Numbered from the stretch's first letter, positions 1-8,118 are shown. The stretch: 29,287 nucleotides of DNA from JBMNKL01 sp050261495 (GCA_050261495.1 JBLNDI010000088.1:1-29287), one strand, 5' to 3'. The notes: generated from the sequence alone by a model not told the origin. Program-made: numbers and translations.

Positions 1-50
1 GCTATGATGTTCTTTTTGCCCTCACTCATGGGCTCTCGTCTTTTTCCCAT
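1..50 (-). CDS. N-terminal fragment of a probable IS256-family transposase
   Basis: The window edge leaves only the first 16 codons, reading MGKRREPMSEGKKNII. They follow a perfect AGGAGG ribosome binding site at 58-63 with good spacing to the ATG at 50. The MSEGKKNII segment resembles, from memory, the N-terminus of clostridial IS256/mutator-type transposases. The 69 bases between it and the upstream gene look like the terminal region of such an element. The transposase would catalyse cut-and-paste or copy-out movement of the element. The identity rests on a very short stretch and could be wrong; the existence of a gene start here is much more secure than its name. Confidence 0.5.
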   Translation of the reverse strand, partial: MGKRREPMSEGKKNII

Positions 51-119
51 ATAAATGCCTCCTATGATTTCTTATTTTATCATAGAAAGCTTATTTTACA
101 GACTTTTCTTCACACTCTC
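1..119 (-). mobile_element. Left end of a probable IS256-like insertion sequence (continues outside the window)
   Basis: The bases between the stop of the pseudo-ABC gene and the transposase start read, on the minus strand, GAGAGTGTGAAGAAAAGTCT and onward. This purine-rich end starting with GAGAGTGT is the style of terminal inverted repeat seen in clostridial IS256-family elements (recall, not a search). The host ORF stops precisely at this boundary. The other end, its inverted repeat and the target-site duplication are outside the window, so the exact border (118-120) is uncertain. Confidence 0.45.
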
Positions 120-907
120 TATTCAAGCGTATCTTTTATTTTCAGGTTGCTCGTCAGGTATTCCGCGCCGGTATTCAGTAAGCTCAATATATCCGCGGTT
201 TCATCATAACTGTCTTGTTCTTCTATCAGTTTTCTGCCTGAAAGAAGGTAAACCAAATGCTGCGGATTCCTTTTCACTTCTTCCGCGCTCATTTCACCTA
301 GCACATTGTCATCCATTACCACGAATACCCGCTGCGCTATTTTTATAGCGTCTTCCCACTTTGTTGTGAGATAAAGGATTATTTTATTTTTTTCTTTCAG
401 GTCATTTATCATGGAAATAAGGATATTGGAATTATTAAAATCCAGGAAAGAAAACAGATTATACAGCACGAGCATGTCCGGGTCCAGGATAAAGGCGCGA
501 AACATCTCCACGATAATTCTTTCGCTGACAGTCATATTGCCTATTTTTTCATTTAAGTCTATACTGCATCGATAGGTCGTTGTGAGTGTATCACAATATT
601 CAGCCAGCTGTTTTTTGTTGTAGTGGAGCAATTTTTTCTCAGTTAACAGAAAATTATCATAAGCAGTATAGTCCTTAAATAAATCGGTCTCACTCTTTAT
701 GCATTGTATAACGGGGGTATTGCTGTTTGCCCTGCTCTTTTTTAACTTAAGCTGATTAAGAGGATCATAAGCGTTAAAACGCTCAAAGACCTTGCTGATA
801 TCCGTATCTTTCACACCGATAACCGCTATCACGTCGCTTGATGACGCTGTAATATTAAGTGGCTGCAAATTAATCCGCTTGACGTTATAGTTATCAGTAT
901 TTATCAT
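119..907 (-). CDS. Pseudo-ABC-ATPase sensor-like protein, probably truncated by the adjacent insertion sequence
   Basis: This 262-residue protein follows the fold order of the first nucleotide-binding half of RbsA-type sugar ABC ATPases, but every catalytic motif is lost. The P-loop position reads GVKDTDISK, the signature reads MTVSERI, the Walker B region reads MLVLYNLFSFL without the Asp-Glu pair, and the switch His is replaced (LTTKWED). It therefore should not hydrolyse ATP and may act as a binding or sensing domain. Its start overlaps the end of the ANTAR regulator by 14 bases, so the two are translationally coupled and probably partners. The last residues (LLNTGAEYLTSNLKIKDTLE) resemble the helix that leads into GAF domains in sensor kinases. 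The stop codon TAG lies on the border of the insertion sequence, so the original protein probably continued into GAF and kinase domains. The truncation is inference. Confidence 0.7.
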   Translation of the reverse strand: MINTDNYNVKRINLQPLNITASSSDVIAVIGVKDTDISKVFERFNAYDPLNQLKLKKSRANSNTPVIQCIKSETDLFKDYTAYDNFLLTEKKLLHYNKKQLAEYCDTLTTTYRCSIDLNEKIGNMTVSERIIVEMFRAFILDPDMLVLYNLFSFLDFNNSNILISMINDLKEKNKIILYLTTKWEDAIKIAQRVFVVMDDNVLGEMSAEEVKRNPQHLVYLLSGRKLIEEQDSYDETADILSLLNTGAEYLTSNLKIKDTLE

Positions 908-1502
908 TTTTCAATAAAGCCTCTTTCATACGTATAATCTCTTTAGCAACTTCGATGATTTTTTTGTTTTCATTGCGGCTTTTTTTCTGGAGATACTCCA
1001 TCGCCTGCTGCTCCTTGAAATAAAACTCATCCATTAAAATGCCCTTTGCTCTTTCGATAATCTTTCGATTATGCAAATCCGTCCTTGCAGTAATTAATTC
1101 TTTTTTCAATTCCAAATACTCGTTAAAACGAACCATCGTTATTTCTATTGCAGCCATCAGGCTTTCATAATTCACCGGTTTGATGAGATAGCTGAATGCT
1201 CCTACATCCTTGGCTTTATTAATTAACTGGATGTCACTGAAGGCAGTCACAAAAATACATGGAATTATTCTTTCGGAATCTTGGTTAATATACTCAAGCG
1301 CCTTGATCCCATCCATTTTAGGCATTTTAATATCCATAATTATGAGATCAGGGGAAAGTTCTCTGGCCAACTCGACAGCCATGACCCCGTCATAAGCTTC
1401 TCCGACTACCTGATGTCCTATATCAGCGAGAAAAGACTTAAAACCCAGCAAATTCATAGCTTCATCTTCTGCAATCAGTATTCTAAGAGGCCTTTCAGAC
1501 AA
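894..1502 (-). CDS. Response regulator with ANTAR RNA-binding output domain
   Basis: A 202-residue two-component regulator. The receiver domain shows the acidic pair (AEDE, about residues 11-14), the phospho-acceptor Asp57 in IIMDIKMP and Lys108 in YLIKPV. The C-terminal part, about 145-200, is a clear ANTAR domain (IIERAKGILMDEF, then an EVAKEII helix). ANTAR proteins bind paired hexaloop stems in nascent RNA and prevent transcription termination. The start is taken as TTG at 1502 because AGGGGAGAGG sits just upstream with ideal spacing. A longer ATG reading from 1565 adds 21 residues with no homology to receivers. The coupled downstream gene is a catalytically dead ABC-ATPase-like protein that may be the remains of its sensor. 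A possible target is the terminator-bearing leader of the sugar importer at 8119-8146. Confidence 0.9.
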   Translation of the reverse strand: MSERPLRILIAEDEAMNLLGFKSFLADIGHQVVGEAYDGVMAVELARELSPDLIIMDIKMPKMDGIKALEYINQDSERIIPCIFVTAFSDIQLINKAKDVGAFSYLIKPVNYESLMAAIEITMVRFNEYLELKKELITARTDLHNRKIIERAKGILMDEFYFKEQQAMEYLQKKSRNENKKIIEVAKEIIRMKEALLKNDKY

Positions 1503-1606
1503 TTCAACCTCTCCCCTTTTTAATGCAATTTGTCCATATCTAATTATTATGTTACCATATTGCACTGCCGTTCACAACAAATCGACACATGTATATACAG
1601 GAATTT

Positions 1607-1649
1607 CGATAACCAAATAATACCTTTGTCAGGCATTATTTGGTTATCG
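1607..1649 (-). terminator. 15-bp perfect stem-loop between the isomerase and the ANTAR regulator
   Basis: Arms 1607-1621 and 1635-1649 are perfectly complementary over 15 bp around a 13-base loop. A smaller hairpin (1657-1662 with 1668-1673) overlaps the isomerase stop. Neither is followed by a clear U-tract on the minus strand, so this may be a weak terminator or an mRNA-stabilising or processing element that separates the metabolic genes from the regulator. Confidence 0.5.
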
Positions 1650-1672
1650 TTATTTAAACGGCAAACCGCCGT

Positions 1673-2509
1673 TCAGTTTAGCAGCTTATTTATATAGTCC
1701 ATTGAACGCTTCGCCGCTCTCACTATTTCTTCCCTGGCCATGGGAACATTGGTCGGTTTCATGCTTTCTCCAAGAACCCCTTTCATATGAACGGGAATCT
1801 CAAGTCCGCACGGAATTACCCTCCCCAGGCCTTTCAGCACATCGAATATCTTTTCAAAGTTGAGGTCCCCGTCGCCGATCGGAACATTTTCTATTTTATT
1901 TCCCTGAATGCGCGCATCCTTAATATGGATGTAAGACAAATATTCCAATCCGTATTTAAGGTCTTCTTCTATCTTGACGGTGCCCCCGCTGTAGAAATGC
2001 ACGTTTCCGCAATCGTAATTCAAGCGCACCAGCGGATGATTGTACTCCCTGAAAATAGAAATGCAGTCCTTGGCCGTATCTATTATGTCACCGTGCGATT
2101 CCAAGCCTATGATAACATTCCAGCGTTCAGCCGTTTCGATGATTTTAACCATGTTTTTATGAAACGTGGAAAGTCTCTCGATCGGACCTGAATTGGTGTT
2201 AATGATTTTAGCCCCGATTTTTCCCGCGAATTCAATCTTTTTAAGGAAATCGTTAAATTGCTCGTCAATGGTCAAGTCCACATGGCCTGCCACGGCATAA
2301 CATTTAATTCCGGCCTTGTCAAGCATATCCTTGACTTTTTCTATATATTCCGGGCTGATTTTCTTGGGATCTATATGCTCGCACATGTTAACAATCGAAG
2401 AAAGCTCCGCATAATCAAATCCGCATTCTTTTACGATATCAAGCGCTTCTTCCAGTGAATATCCTACGCACAGGTTGGTTCCTAATGATATAGGCTCAAA
2501 TAATTTCAC
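1673..2509 (-). CDS. Sugar phosphate isomerase/epimerase (xylose-isomerase-like TIM barrel)
   Basis: A 278-residue AP-endonuclease-2/xylose-isomerase-like barrel. Metal and substrate ligands expected for the family are visible: Glu in GLESHGD, Asp in LNYDCGNVH, His and Asp in YIHIKDAR, and a final Glu in CGLEIPVH. Such enzymes use a divalent cation to isomerise or epimerise sugars, keto-sugars or inosose intermediates. GTG at 2509 is chosen as start because GGAGG (2517-2521) lies 7 bases ahead. An ATG at 2545 would overlap the upstream crotonase gene and has no comparable site. It is the third enzyme gene after the sugar importer, so it probably processes the imported sugar. The exact substrate cannot be read from the sequence; IolE/IolI-type and tagatose-epimerase-type activities are both possible. 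Confidence 0.8.
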   Translation of the reverse strand: MKLFEPISLGTNLCVGYSLEEALDIVKECGFDYAELSSIVNMCEHIDPKKISPEYIEKVKDMLDKAGIKCYAVAGHVDLTIDEQFNDFLKKIEFAGKIGAKIINTNSGPIERLSTFHKNMVKIIETAERWNVIIGLESHGDIIDTAKDCISIFREYNHPLVRLNYDCGNVHFYSGGTVKIEEDLKYGLEYLSYIHIKDARIQGNKIENVPIGDGDLNFEKIFDVLKGLGRVIPCGLEIPVHMKGVLGESMKPTNVPMAREEIVRAAKRSMDYINKLLN

Positions 2510-2529
2510 AGGTTTTCCTCCTTGCATAA

Positions 2530-3315
2530 TTATTTTCTCTGCCACTTTGGCTCTCGTTTTTGTTCCTTTGACTGCAATACTTCCATGCCGTCATTTGACT
2601 TTAAGAGGGTAATCATCATTGATTGCCCTAACCGCAATCTTCTATCATAATCCATTAATCCCATATCAACGAACAGTTCCTTAAACAGCCTGACAGCTGT
2701 GGGGCTTTTGTCTTTAAAGGATTTAGCCAACTCATAGGCCTTTTCAAGCACTTCGTCCTTCTTGACAACATAATTCACCATTCCGTACATAAGTGCCTCT
2801 TCCGCGGTAAATTTATGTCCCAGCAATCCCAGCGACATAACCACTTTTTTGGGCAATTGCGCAAATATGCCGGATAAACCCATGGCAGGAGCCAGCCCGT
2901 CCAATATTTCGGGAATTGCAAGAAGTGCTGACTCAGCAGCTACAGCAAAATCACAGGCTTCCACCAGGCTGAACCCGCCTCCCAGCGCATCCCCTTCCAC
3001 TGCTGCAATGATCGGCTTTGGAAAATTCACCATCGAAGTATGCAATTTAATAAATGCAGAGCCAAAATCTTTAATCTCCATTGGGGTCTTGACACGAAAA
3101 TCGCCCAGTTCTCCTCCAGAGCAGAAATATTCTCCATTCCCGGCCAGTATGACACTATAGCAGGAATCGTCCTTTGATTTGGATTCCAGTACATGCATGA
3201 TCTCATTCATGCACTTGATGCTTAACTTGTTTTTCATTTCCGGCCGGTTGATTTTTATCAGACAGACACCGTCGGTTTCTTTCGTCAAGATCTCTTCATA
3301 GTTCATTATGGTCAC
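2530..3315 (-). CDS. Enoyl-CoA hydratase/isomerase (crotonase) family protein
   Basis: A 261-residue crotonase-fold protein. The first oxyanion-hole segment (EYFCSGGELGDF) and the second (GDALGGGFSLVEACDFA) are both present, followed by IPEILDGLAP, which carries the Glu equivalent to Glu164 of rat enoyl-CoA hydratase. The position equivalent to Glu144, the Glu of the usual GGGCEL motif, is Ser here, so simple hydration of crotonyl-type CoA esters is unlikely and another crotonase reaction is more probable. The start is GTG at 3315 or ATG at 3306; the GGGG stretch just ahead favours the ATG slightly. It sits tightly between two sugar isomerase genes, 14-26 bases from the upstream stop, which is an unusual partnership. 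The substrate is unknown. Confidence 0.85.
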   Translation of the reverse strand: MTIMNYEEILTKETDGVCLIKINRPEMKNKLSIKCMNEIMHVLESKSKDDSCYSVILAGNGEYFCSGGELGDFRVKTPMEIKDFGSAFIKLHTSMVNFPKPIIAAVEGDALGGGFSLVEACDFAVAAESALLAIPEILDGLAPAMGLSGIFAQLPKKVVMSLGLLGHKFTAEEALMYGMVNYVVKKDEVLEKAYELAKSFKDKSPTAVRLFKELFVDMGLMDYDRRLRLGQSMMITLLKSNDGMEVLQSKEQKREPKWQRK

Positions 3316-3331
3316 CCCGATACCCTGCTTG

Positions 3332-4297
3332 TTATTTTACAAATTTGCGAACATAATCCATTACTTCAAACGCATCGCAACCGCTGTTCATCATCTTGAA
3401 AATATCTCCGTCCGCTTGTATCGCTTCGGCAATATCAAACATGTAATCCATCAAATCAAAGGTTTTTTCCATAATGCGGATAGGATTGTGCCTCTGCGGG
3501 AATACATCAGCTGTTATCCAGCCGTCATATCCGACCTTGTCCAGGTAAATGCAGAATTCCAGGTACTCCCAGAAGTTGACCGTGCCGGGTACCAGGTCCC
3601 AATCCCAGTTGCGGTAATTATCATTCACATGTATATGGAACAAGCGATTTGTTGCGCCCAAAAATGCCACGGAATCACCCATGATTTCCAGGGACTGCAG
3701 CGCATGACCTGCGTCAAGTGTAACACCTACATTATCCATTCCCACCATATTGCAGAAATACGCCATTTTCCCTGCATTGTTCAGCAAGCAATGAACCCTG
3801 GGTTCAGAAGCTTTGTATTCGAGACTCAATTTAACATCGGTCCGATACATCGCACACTCACGGATGCATTCCACGGCATCATTAAAAGCACGTACAAAAT
3901 CCAATTCAAAAGGATAATCCGAACCGTCATTCAAGAAAGATACCGTTACCTTATTACATCCGAGTCCTGCGGCTAAATCCAGTCCAGTCTTTATATACTT
4001 CGCAGCTTCTTTTCTTGTTTCCGGATTCGGGCTGCTTATGGAGCCGAATAACCATTTGGGCTCACCTTTCAAATTCACATTCAGAGCTGCGACACCCATA
4101 CCATACTTGTCCAATATTTCCTTGGCCTTGACAGGATCCTGCACCTCCTGTGGATAAACTACTTCCAGTCCGGAGCATCCCTTAATTGTGGATGCCATCT
4201 GCACCATTGTCTCAAAACTGCGCTCAGGAGCATACTGTGCAAAACGGTCCTGTATCTTGCCCATAAATCCAGTTATTACTGCGTACTTTCTTCTCAT
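3332..4297 (-). CDS. Sugar isomerase/epimerase, TIM-barrel family
   Basis: A 321-residue xylose-isomerase-like barrel distinct from the 278-residue paralogue downstream. Visible ligand positions are Glu in LSLEYKASEPR, Asp in GVTLDAGHAL, His and Asp in FHIHVNDN, and a late Asp in ITADVFPQ. The HIHVNDNYRNWDWD stretch resembles enzymes of the tagatose-3-epimerase and L-rhamnose-isomerase type (recall). GGGAGG sits 8 bases before the ATG at 4297. The gene follows the binding protein of the importer, separated only by a stem-loop, so it probably acts first on the incoming monosaccharide. The pairing of two different barrels with a crotonase suggests a non-standard sugar or cyclitol route rather than plain pentose metabolism. 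Substrate not determinable. Confidence 0.8.
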   Translation of the reverse strand: MRRKYAVITGFMGKIQDRFAQYAPERSFETMVQMASTIKGCSGLEVVYPQEVQDPVKAKEILDKYGMGVAALNVNLKGEPKWLFGSISSPNPETRKEAAKYIKTGLDLAAGLGCNKVTVSFLNDGSDYPFELDFVRAFNDAVECIRECAMYRTDVKLSLEYKASEPRVHCLLNNAGKMAYFCNMVGMDNVGVTLDAGHALQSLEIMGDSVAFLGATNRLFHIHVNDNYRNWDWDLVPGTVNFWEYLEFCIYLDKVGYDGWITADVFPQRHNPIRIMEKTFDLMDYMFDIAEAIQADGDIFKMMNSGCDAFEVMDYVRKFVK

Positions 4298-4324
4298 GTC
4301 GATACCTCCCAGAATGTTTATTTA

Positions 4325-4357
4325 TGGCAAGTGAATTGCTCTCCAATTCACTTGCCA
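4325..4357 (-). terminator. 14-bp perfect stem-loop after the sugar-binding protein gene
   Basis: TGGCAAGTGAATTG (4325-4338) pairs perfectly with 4344-4357 around a 5-base loop. On the minus strand it lies 22 bases past the binding-protein stop and is followed by ATAAATAAA rather than a U-tract. It probably protects the 3' end of the binding-protein cistron, or gives partial termination, so that binding protein exceeds the downstream enzymes. Confidence 0.6.
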
Positions 4358-4379
4358 CAAATTATTATCCTTACATTTT

Positions 4380-5474
4380 TTACTTTTTCATTTTTTTAAT
4401 TGCGTTTGCCCACAGGCTCTCATCATCAACGTTATCTATGGTTACAGGAGTAGGCGGAATTCTTACGATGGGATTTTCAATTTTCTCTCCGGTTACCGTC
4501 TTATATGCCAGCATCATTGCTTCATGGCTCATCAAAAGCTTCGACTGTGCCGCTATCGCGTCAATATATCCGTTTCTGATTCCTTCCAGTCCCAGCGGCC
4601 CGCCATCTACGGTTGTAATAATTATATGGCCTTTTTCTCCTGTTTTCTTCAGTCTGTTTATCTGGGTAAGAGCAGATTCAACGCCGTTGTAGCATGCATT
4701 GTCACTGGGAACAAAGATAGCGTTGATTTCCGGTTTTGCCTGCAGGGCATCCATTACGGCCGAATATGCTATATCGGATTTAAATTCTGTCGGCAGAGAT
4801 GAAACAATGTTGATTCCGAGTTCCTGCGCTTTTGACACGAAACCTTCATGTCTCTCCAGTCCGGCTGAAGTTGAAAGCGCTCCCTGGAGTTCCAGGACTT
4901 TCAACTCGGAAATATCCATACCTGACTTCTTAGCAACTTCTGCCATCAGTTCGGCTGCCTTTGCTCCATGCGCCCTGTTATCCGATTCCGCAAGGCCAGC
5001 CAATTCCCCGCCGGATACGTTACGGTCAAATGCCGCTACCGGAATGCCGGCTTCATTTGCTTTCTTTACGGCTGCGGCCAAAGCACCTGAATCAATCGGG
5101 CACATTACAATAGCGTCCACTTTTTTCGTAATAAAGTCTTCGATATGTTGCATCTGCAAATCTGCCGTATTCTTTGCGTCCGAAGTAATGAGCTCTATTC
5201 CGTATTCTTCCGCAAACTGCTGAATACTTATCAGGTTAGCTTTAAAACCGTCATTATCAAGCTGAGGCATGGAAATTCCAAATACGATCTTTTTGTCTTT
5301 TGCCCCGCTGTTGTCCGTAGTTTCATTAGAACTGCTCTGCGTATTGTCCTGGGTGACATTGGAACTGTCTGTCGCTGCTGTGTCTTTGCTGACCTTGCCC
5401 GATGAGCAAGCTGCCAATGCAAAGATCATAACTGCTACTACCAATAAAGATAGTACCTTCGTAATTCGTTTCAT
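4380..5474 (-). CDS. Sugar ABC transporter substrate-binding lipoprotein (periplasmic-binding-protein-like, RbsB type)
   Basis: A 364-residue protein with a lipoprotein signal peptide: basic MKRITK, a hydrophobic stretch and the lipobox LAAC with the lipidated Cys23. A Ser/Thr/Asn-rich linker leads to a two-lobe type-1 binding domain (IVFGISMPQLDND, then DAIVMCPIDSGALAAAV and PVAAFDRNV), typical of Peripla_BP_4 proteins for ribose, xylose, galactose and relatives. It captures sugar outside the membrane and delivers it to the permease at 5617-6576. A strong GAGGAGG site precedes the ATG. Stem-loops on both sides (5547-5570 and 4325-4357) isolate this cistron, which fits the need for excess binding protein. 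The ligand is unknown. Confidence 0.92.
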   Translation of the reverse strand: MKRITKVLSLLVVAVMIFALAACSSGKVSKDTAATDSSNVTQDNTQSSSNETTDNSGAKDKKIVFGISMPQLDNDGFKANLISIQQFAEEYGIELITSDAKNTADLQMQHIEDFITKKVDAIVMCPIDSGALAAAVKKANEAGIPVAAFDRNVSGGELAGLAESDNRAHGAKAAELMAEVAKKSGMDISELKVLELQGALSTSAGLERHEGFVSKAQELGINIVSSLPTEFKSDIAYSAVMDALQAKPEINAIFVPSDNACYNGVESALTQINRLKKTGEKGHIIITTVDGGPLGLEGIRNGYIDAIAAQSKLLMSHEAMMLAYKTVTGEKIENPIVRIPPTPVTIDNVDDESLWANAIKKMKK

Positions 5475-5546
5475 AGTCCTTCCTCCTCATTTTTTTATTA
5501 TTTTATTGAGTTATTTAGCCGCTCTGTATTAAAAATCTTTGCCTCC

Positions 5547-5570
5547 GCCGGCGGTTTACAAATCGCCGGC
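5547..5570 (-). other. GC-rich stem-loop in the 142-base gap between permease and binding protein
   Basis: GCCGGCG-type arms flank a short TGTA loop with one internal mismatch, giving a very stable hairpin. On the minus strand it comes 47 bases after the permease stop, with an ATTTTTAA stretch 11-15 bases further on. It may be a leaky terminator or an RNase-blocking element that lets the binding-protein message accumulate on its own. Confidence 0.5.
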
Positions 5571-5616
5571 CTGGACATCGATTGCTAATATGAGCTGCCA
5601 AATATCAAGCTTAATA

Positions 5617-6576
5617 TCACTCGACTACGTTATAGCGCTGCCTGACAGCGTCAACTATAATAGCCAAAAGAATTACAAAGCCGCGGGCCGCTTCCTGCCA
5701 GTTTGCATCAACTCCGTAAAGGTTCAATGCATTGTTGATAACGCCCATCAGCAAAACACCCGCGAAAGTTCCCAACAGGTTGCCTATTCCGCCTTTCATG
5801 CTGGTACCGCCTATGATACTTCCGGCAATTGCCTGGAATTCCAACCCGGTACCCATTGCCGCCCAGAAAGAATCCATTCTTGCCGTCTGCAGAATACTGG
5901 CAATTCCGACCAGCAAACCGCATTGTATATAGGCAAATATAATGGTTCTCTTTACGTTAATACCTGATATCCTGGCCGATTCGCGATTACTGCCGACTGC
6001 ATAAACCCTTCTGCCGAAAATCGTATATTTCAGACGTATATGGAAGAATACATACAACAAGAACACGGTTATGATAATAACCGGCATTCCCAGCACTCGG
6101 CCGGAAGCAATGGCACCAAATGCCGCCGGCAAGTTATACCACGATGTACCCCCTGATACGACCAGGGTTAACCCTCTGCCGATAAACTGGGTTGACAGCG
6201 TAACCAGAAATGCCGGGATATCCAGAAATGCCACAAGCGCGCCATTTACAATGCCGAAAAATACTGAAACCAGCATGATAGCCGACATCCCGAGCCACCA
6301 TGGCAATTCCAGGACCTTTATCATTCCTATTCCTACAGCACTGGAAATTGCCATTACGCTGCCCATGGAAAGATCATTGTTTCCTGTGATAAGGACAAAG
6401 GTCACGCCGATTGCCATCGTCGCAATAATGGATGTTTGCAGGAATACATTCGTAATATTCGTCATAGTCAAAAACGAATCTGTGGTAAAAGTCAAAACAA
6501 GGCAGATCAAAAGCAGGAACAAATAAATTCCGTAGTTTAAAAGTGCCTTTAAAATGGTATTCCTGTTAATTTTCAT
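5617..6576 (-). CDS. Sugar ABC transporter permease (RbsC family)
   Basis: A 319-residue integral membrane protein with about 8-10 hydrophobic segments of the BPD_transp_2 family. The GVTFVLITGNNDLSMGSVMA stretch and the GGTSMKGGIGNLLGTF segment are hallmarks of RbsC/XylH-type permeases. It forms the membrane channel through which the ATPase at 6566-8071 drives sugar import. Its ATG overlaps the ATPase stop by 11 bases, so the two are translationally coupled and probably made in fixed ratio. Confidence 0.93.
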   Translation of the reverse strand: MKINRNTILKALLNYGIYLFLLLICLVLTFTTDSFLTMTNITNVFLQTSIIATMAIGVTFVLITGNNDLSMGSVMAISSAVGIGMIKVLELPWWLGMSAIMLVSVFFGIVNGALVAFLDIPAFLVTLSTQFIGRGLTLVVSGGTSWYNLPAAFGAIASGRVLGMPVIIITVFLLYVFFHIRLKYTIFGRRVYAVGSNRESARISGINVKRTIIFAYIQCGLLVGIASILQTARMDSFWAAMGTGLEFQAIAGSIIGGTSMKGGIGNLLGTFAGVLLMGVINNALNLYGVDANWQEAARGFVILLAIIVDAVRQRYNVVE

Positions 6577-8071
6577 TCGTCAAACCTCCCATTGAAGCTT
6601 CCAAAAGCTTATCTTTACTAAATTCACCCGCTTTGAATTCCGCTACTATAGCGCCCTTTCTCAATACAATGATTCTATCGCTAAGGCCGAGTATTTCGTT
6701 CAATTCAGATGAAATAATAAGGACTCCTTTATTTGCCTTTACCAGATCTGAAAGAATATTATATATTTCATGTTTCGCACCAACATCTATACCCCTGGTC
6801 GGTTCATCCAGGATTAATACCTTGGGGCTCCTGTTCAGCCATTTTGCTATAACAACTTTTTGCTGGTTGCCGCCGCTTAAATATTGAACAATTTTTCTCA
6901 TACTTGGAGTTTTGATATTCAAGGTCTGAATATTATCCTTGCAGGCACTGACTTCTTTCTTTCTATCTATAAAACCCAGGCTTTTCGCATAGGCCGGCAA
7001 ATTCGCAGAAACCAGGTTAAACTGGACGGATTGCTGAAGCATTAATCCTTCTTCCCTTCGGTTCTCCGTTACCAGCCCTATACCGCTTTCTATCGCATCC
7101 AGCGGCATATGGATTTCCAGTTTCTTCCCTTCCATATAGATTTCGCCGCTATCGAATTTTTCTACTCCAAAGATGGAACGTACAACTTCCGAACGTCCGG
7201 ATCCCAGCAGTCCGTAAAGCCCGACAATTTCCCCTTCATGAACGGTAAAACTGACGTTTCTGAACTTCTCTCCGCGATTCAGGTTTACCACCCGCAAAAG
7301 TTCCTTGCCCGGTTTCTGGTATTCACGGTCGTACATTTCATTCAGTTCCCGGCCGATAATGAGTCTTACAACTTCTGGAGTAGTGCAATCCTTTATATCC
7401 TTTGTCGCTATTATTCTGCCATCACGCATTACCGTCAGCCTGTCGCAGATATCAAAAACTTCGTCCATACGGTGGCTGATGAAAATAATTGAGATGCCCT
7501 GTGATTTAAGCCGCCTCATCAAGCTGAACAAAACATTTACTTCTTTTTTTGTTAATGAAGACGTCGGCTCGTCCAATACCAGGATCTTGGTATTCATTAT
7601 CAGGCACCGTGCGATTTCCACCAACTGCCGTTCCCCCATTGTAAGGTTTTTAACTAATTCCTTGGGATTATGTTTACCTAAACCAACTTGCTCCAATACT
7701 TCTTCTGCTTTTTTCCGCAAAGTTCTTTCCTGGATTATATTGTGCTTTACCGGAAGATTCTGAATATATAGGTTTGTAGCAATATCCAGATCCAAGAACA
7801 AAGACAGCTCCTGGTGTATAAACGAAATTTCCTTATCCTGAGCATCCTTGGGATTGGTAAATCTGACTTGTTCATTATCAATATAAATTTCACCCGAGTC
7901 CGGTATTTCAACGCCGCCTAAAACTTTCATCAGCGTAGATTTCCCGGCTCCGTTTTCTCCAATCAAACCATGGATTTCACCTACTCTAAGGCTGAAATTC
8001 ACATCCTTCAGAGCATGGACACCGGGAAACGTCTTGTTGATATGCAGCATTTCCAACCTGTTCCCATTCAT
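6566..8071 (-). CDS. Sugar ABC transporter ATP-binding protein (RbsA family, double NBD)
   Basis: A 501-residue tandem nucleotide-binding protein, the normal length for RbsA/XylG/MglA. The first half has Walker A GENGAGKST (38-46), signature LTMGERQ (about 143-149) and Walker B ILVLDEP (about 163-169). The second half has a degenerate P-loop (GLLGSGRSE), an intact LSGGNQQ signature and VLILDEPTRGID, the asymmetry typical of this family. It energises monosaccharide uptake with the permease and binding protein downstream. It is the first gene after the promoter at 8211-8239 and a terminator-like leader hairpin, so it opens the operon and may be controlled by attenuation. Confidence 0.95.
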   Translation of the reverse strand: MNGNRLEMLHINKTFPGVHALKDVNFSLRVGEIHGLIGENGAGKSTLMKVLGGVEIPDSGEIYIDNEQVRFTNPKDAQDKEISFIHQELSLFLDLDIATNLYIQNLPVKHNIIQERTLRKKAEEVLEQVGLGKHNPKELVKNLTMGERQLVEIARCLIMNTKILVLDEPTSSLTKKEVNVLFSLMRRLKSQGISIIFISHRMDEVFDICDRLTVMRDGRIIATKDIKDCTTPEVVRLIIGRELNEMYDREYQKPGKELLRVVNLNRGEKFRNVSFTVHEGEIVGLYGLLGSGRSEVVRSIFGVEKFDSGEIYMEGKKLEIHMPLDAIESGIGLVTENRREEGLMLQQSVQFNLVSANLPAYAKSLGFIDRKKEVSACKDNIQTLNIKTPSMRKIVQYLSGGNQQKVVIAKWLNRSPKVLILDEPTRGIDVGAKHEIYNILSDLVKANKGVLIISSELNEILGLSDRIIVLRKGAIVAEFKAGEFSKDKLLEASMGGLTNEN

Positions 8072-8118
8072 ACCACCACATCCTTAACCCCAAGATAAAC
8101 TAGCCGCAATAAAATTAA

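Noticed and set aside
3308..3976. Plus-strand open frame of 222 codons
   Set aside because: It lies opposite the sugar isomerase with conserved ligand motifs. The composition is that of an antisense shadow.
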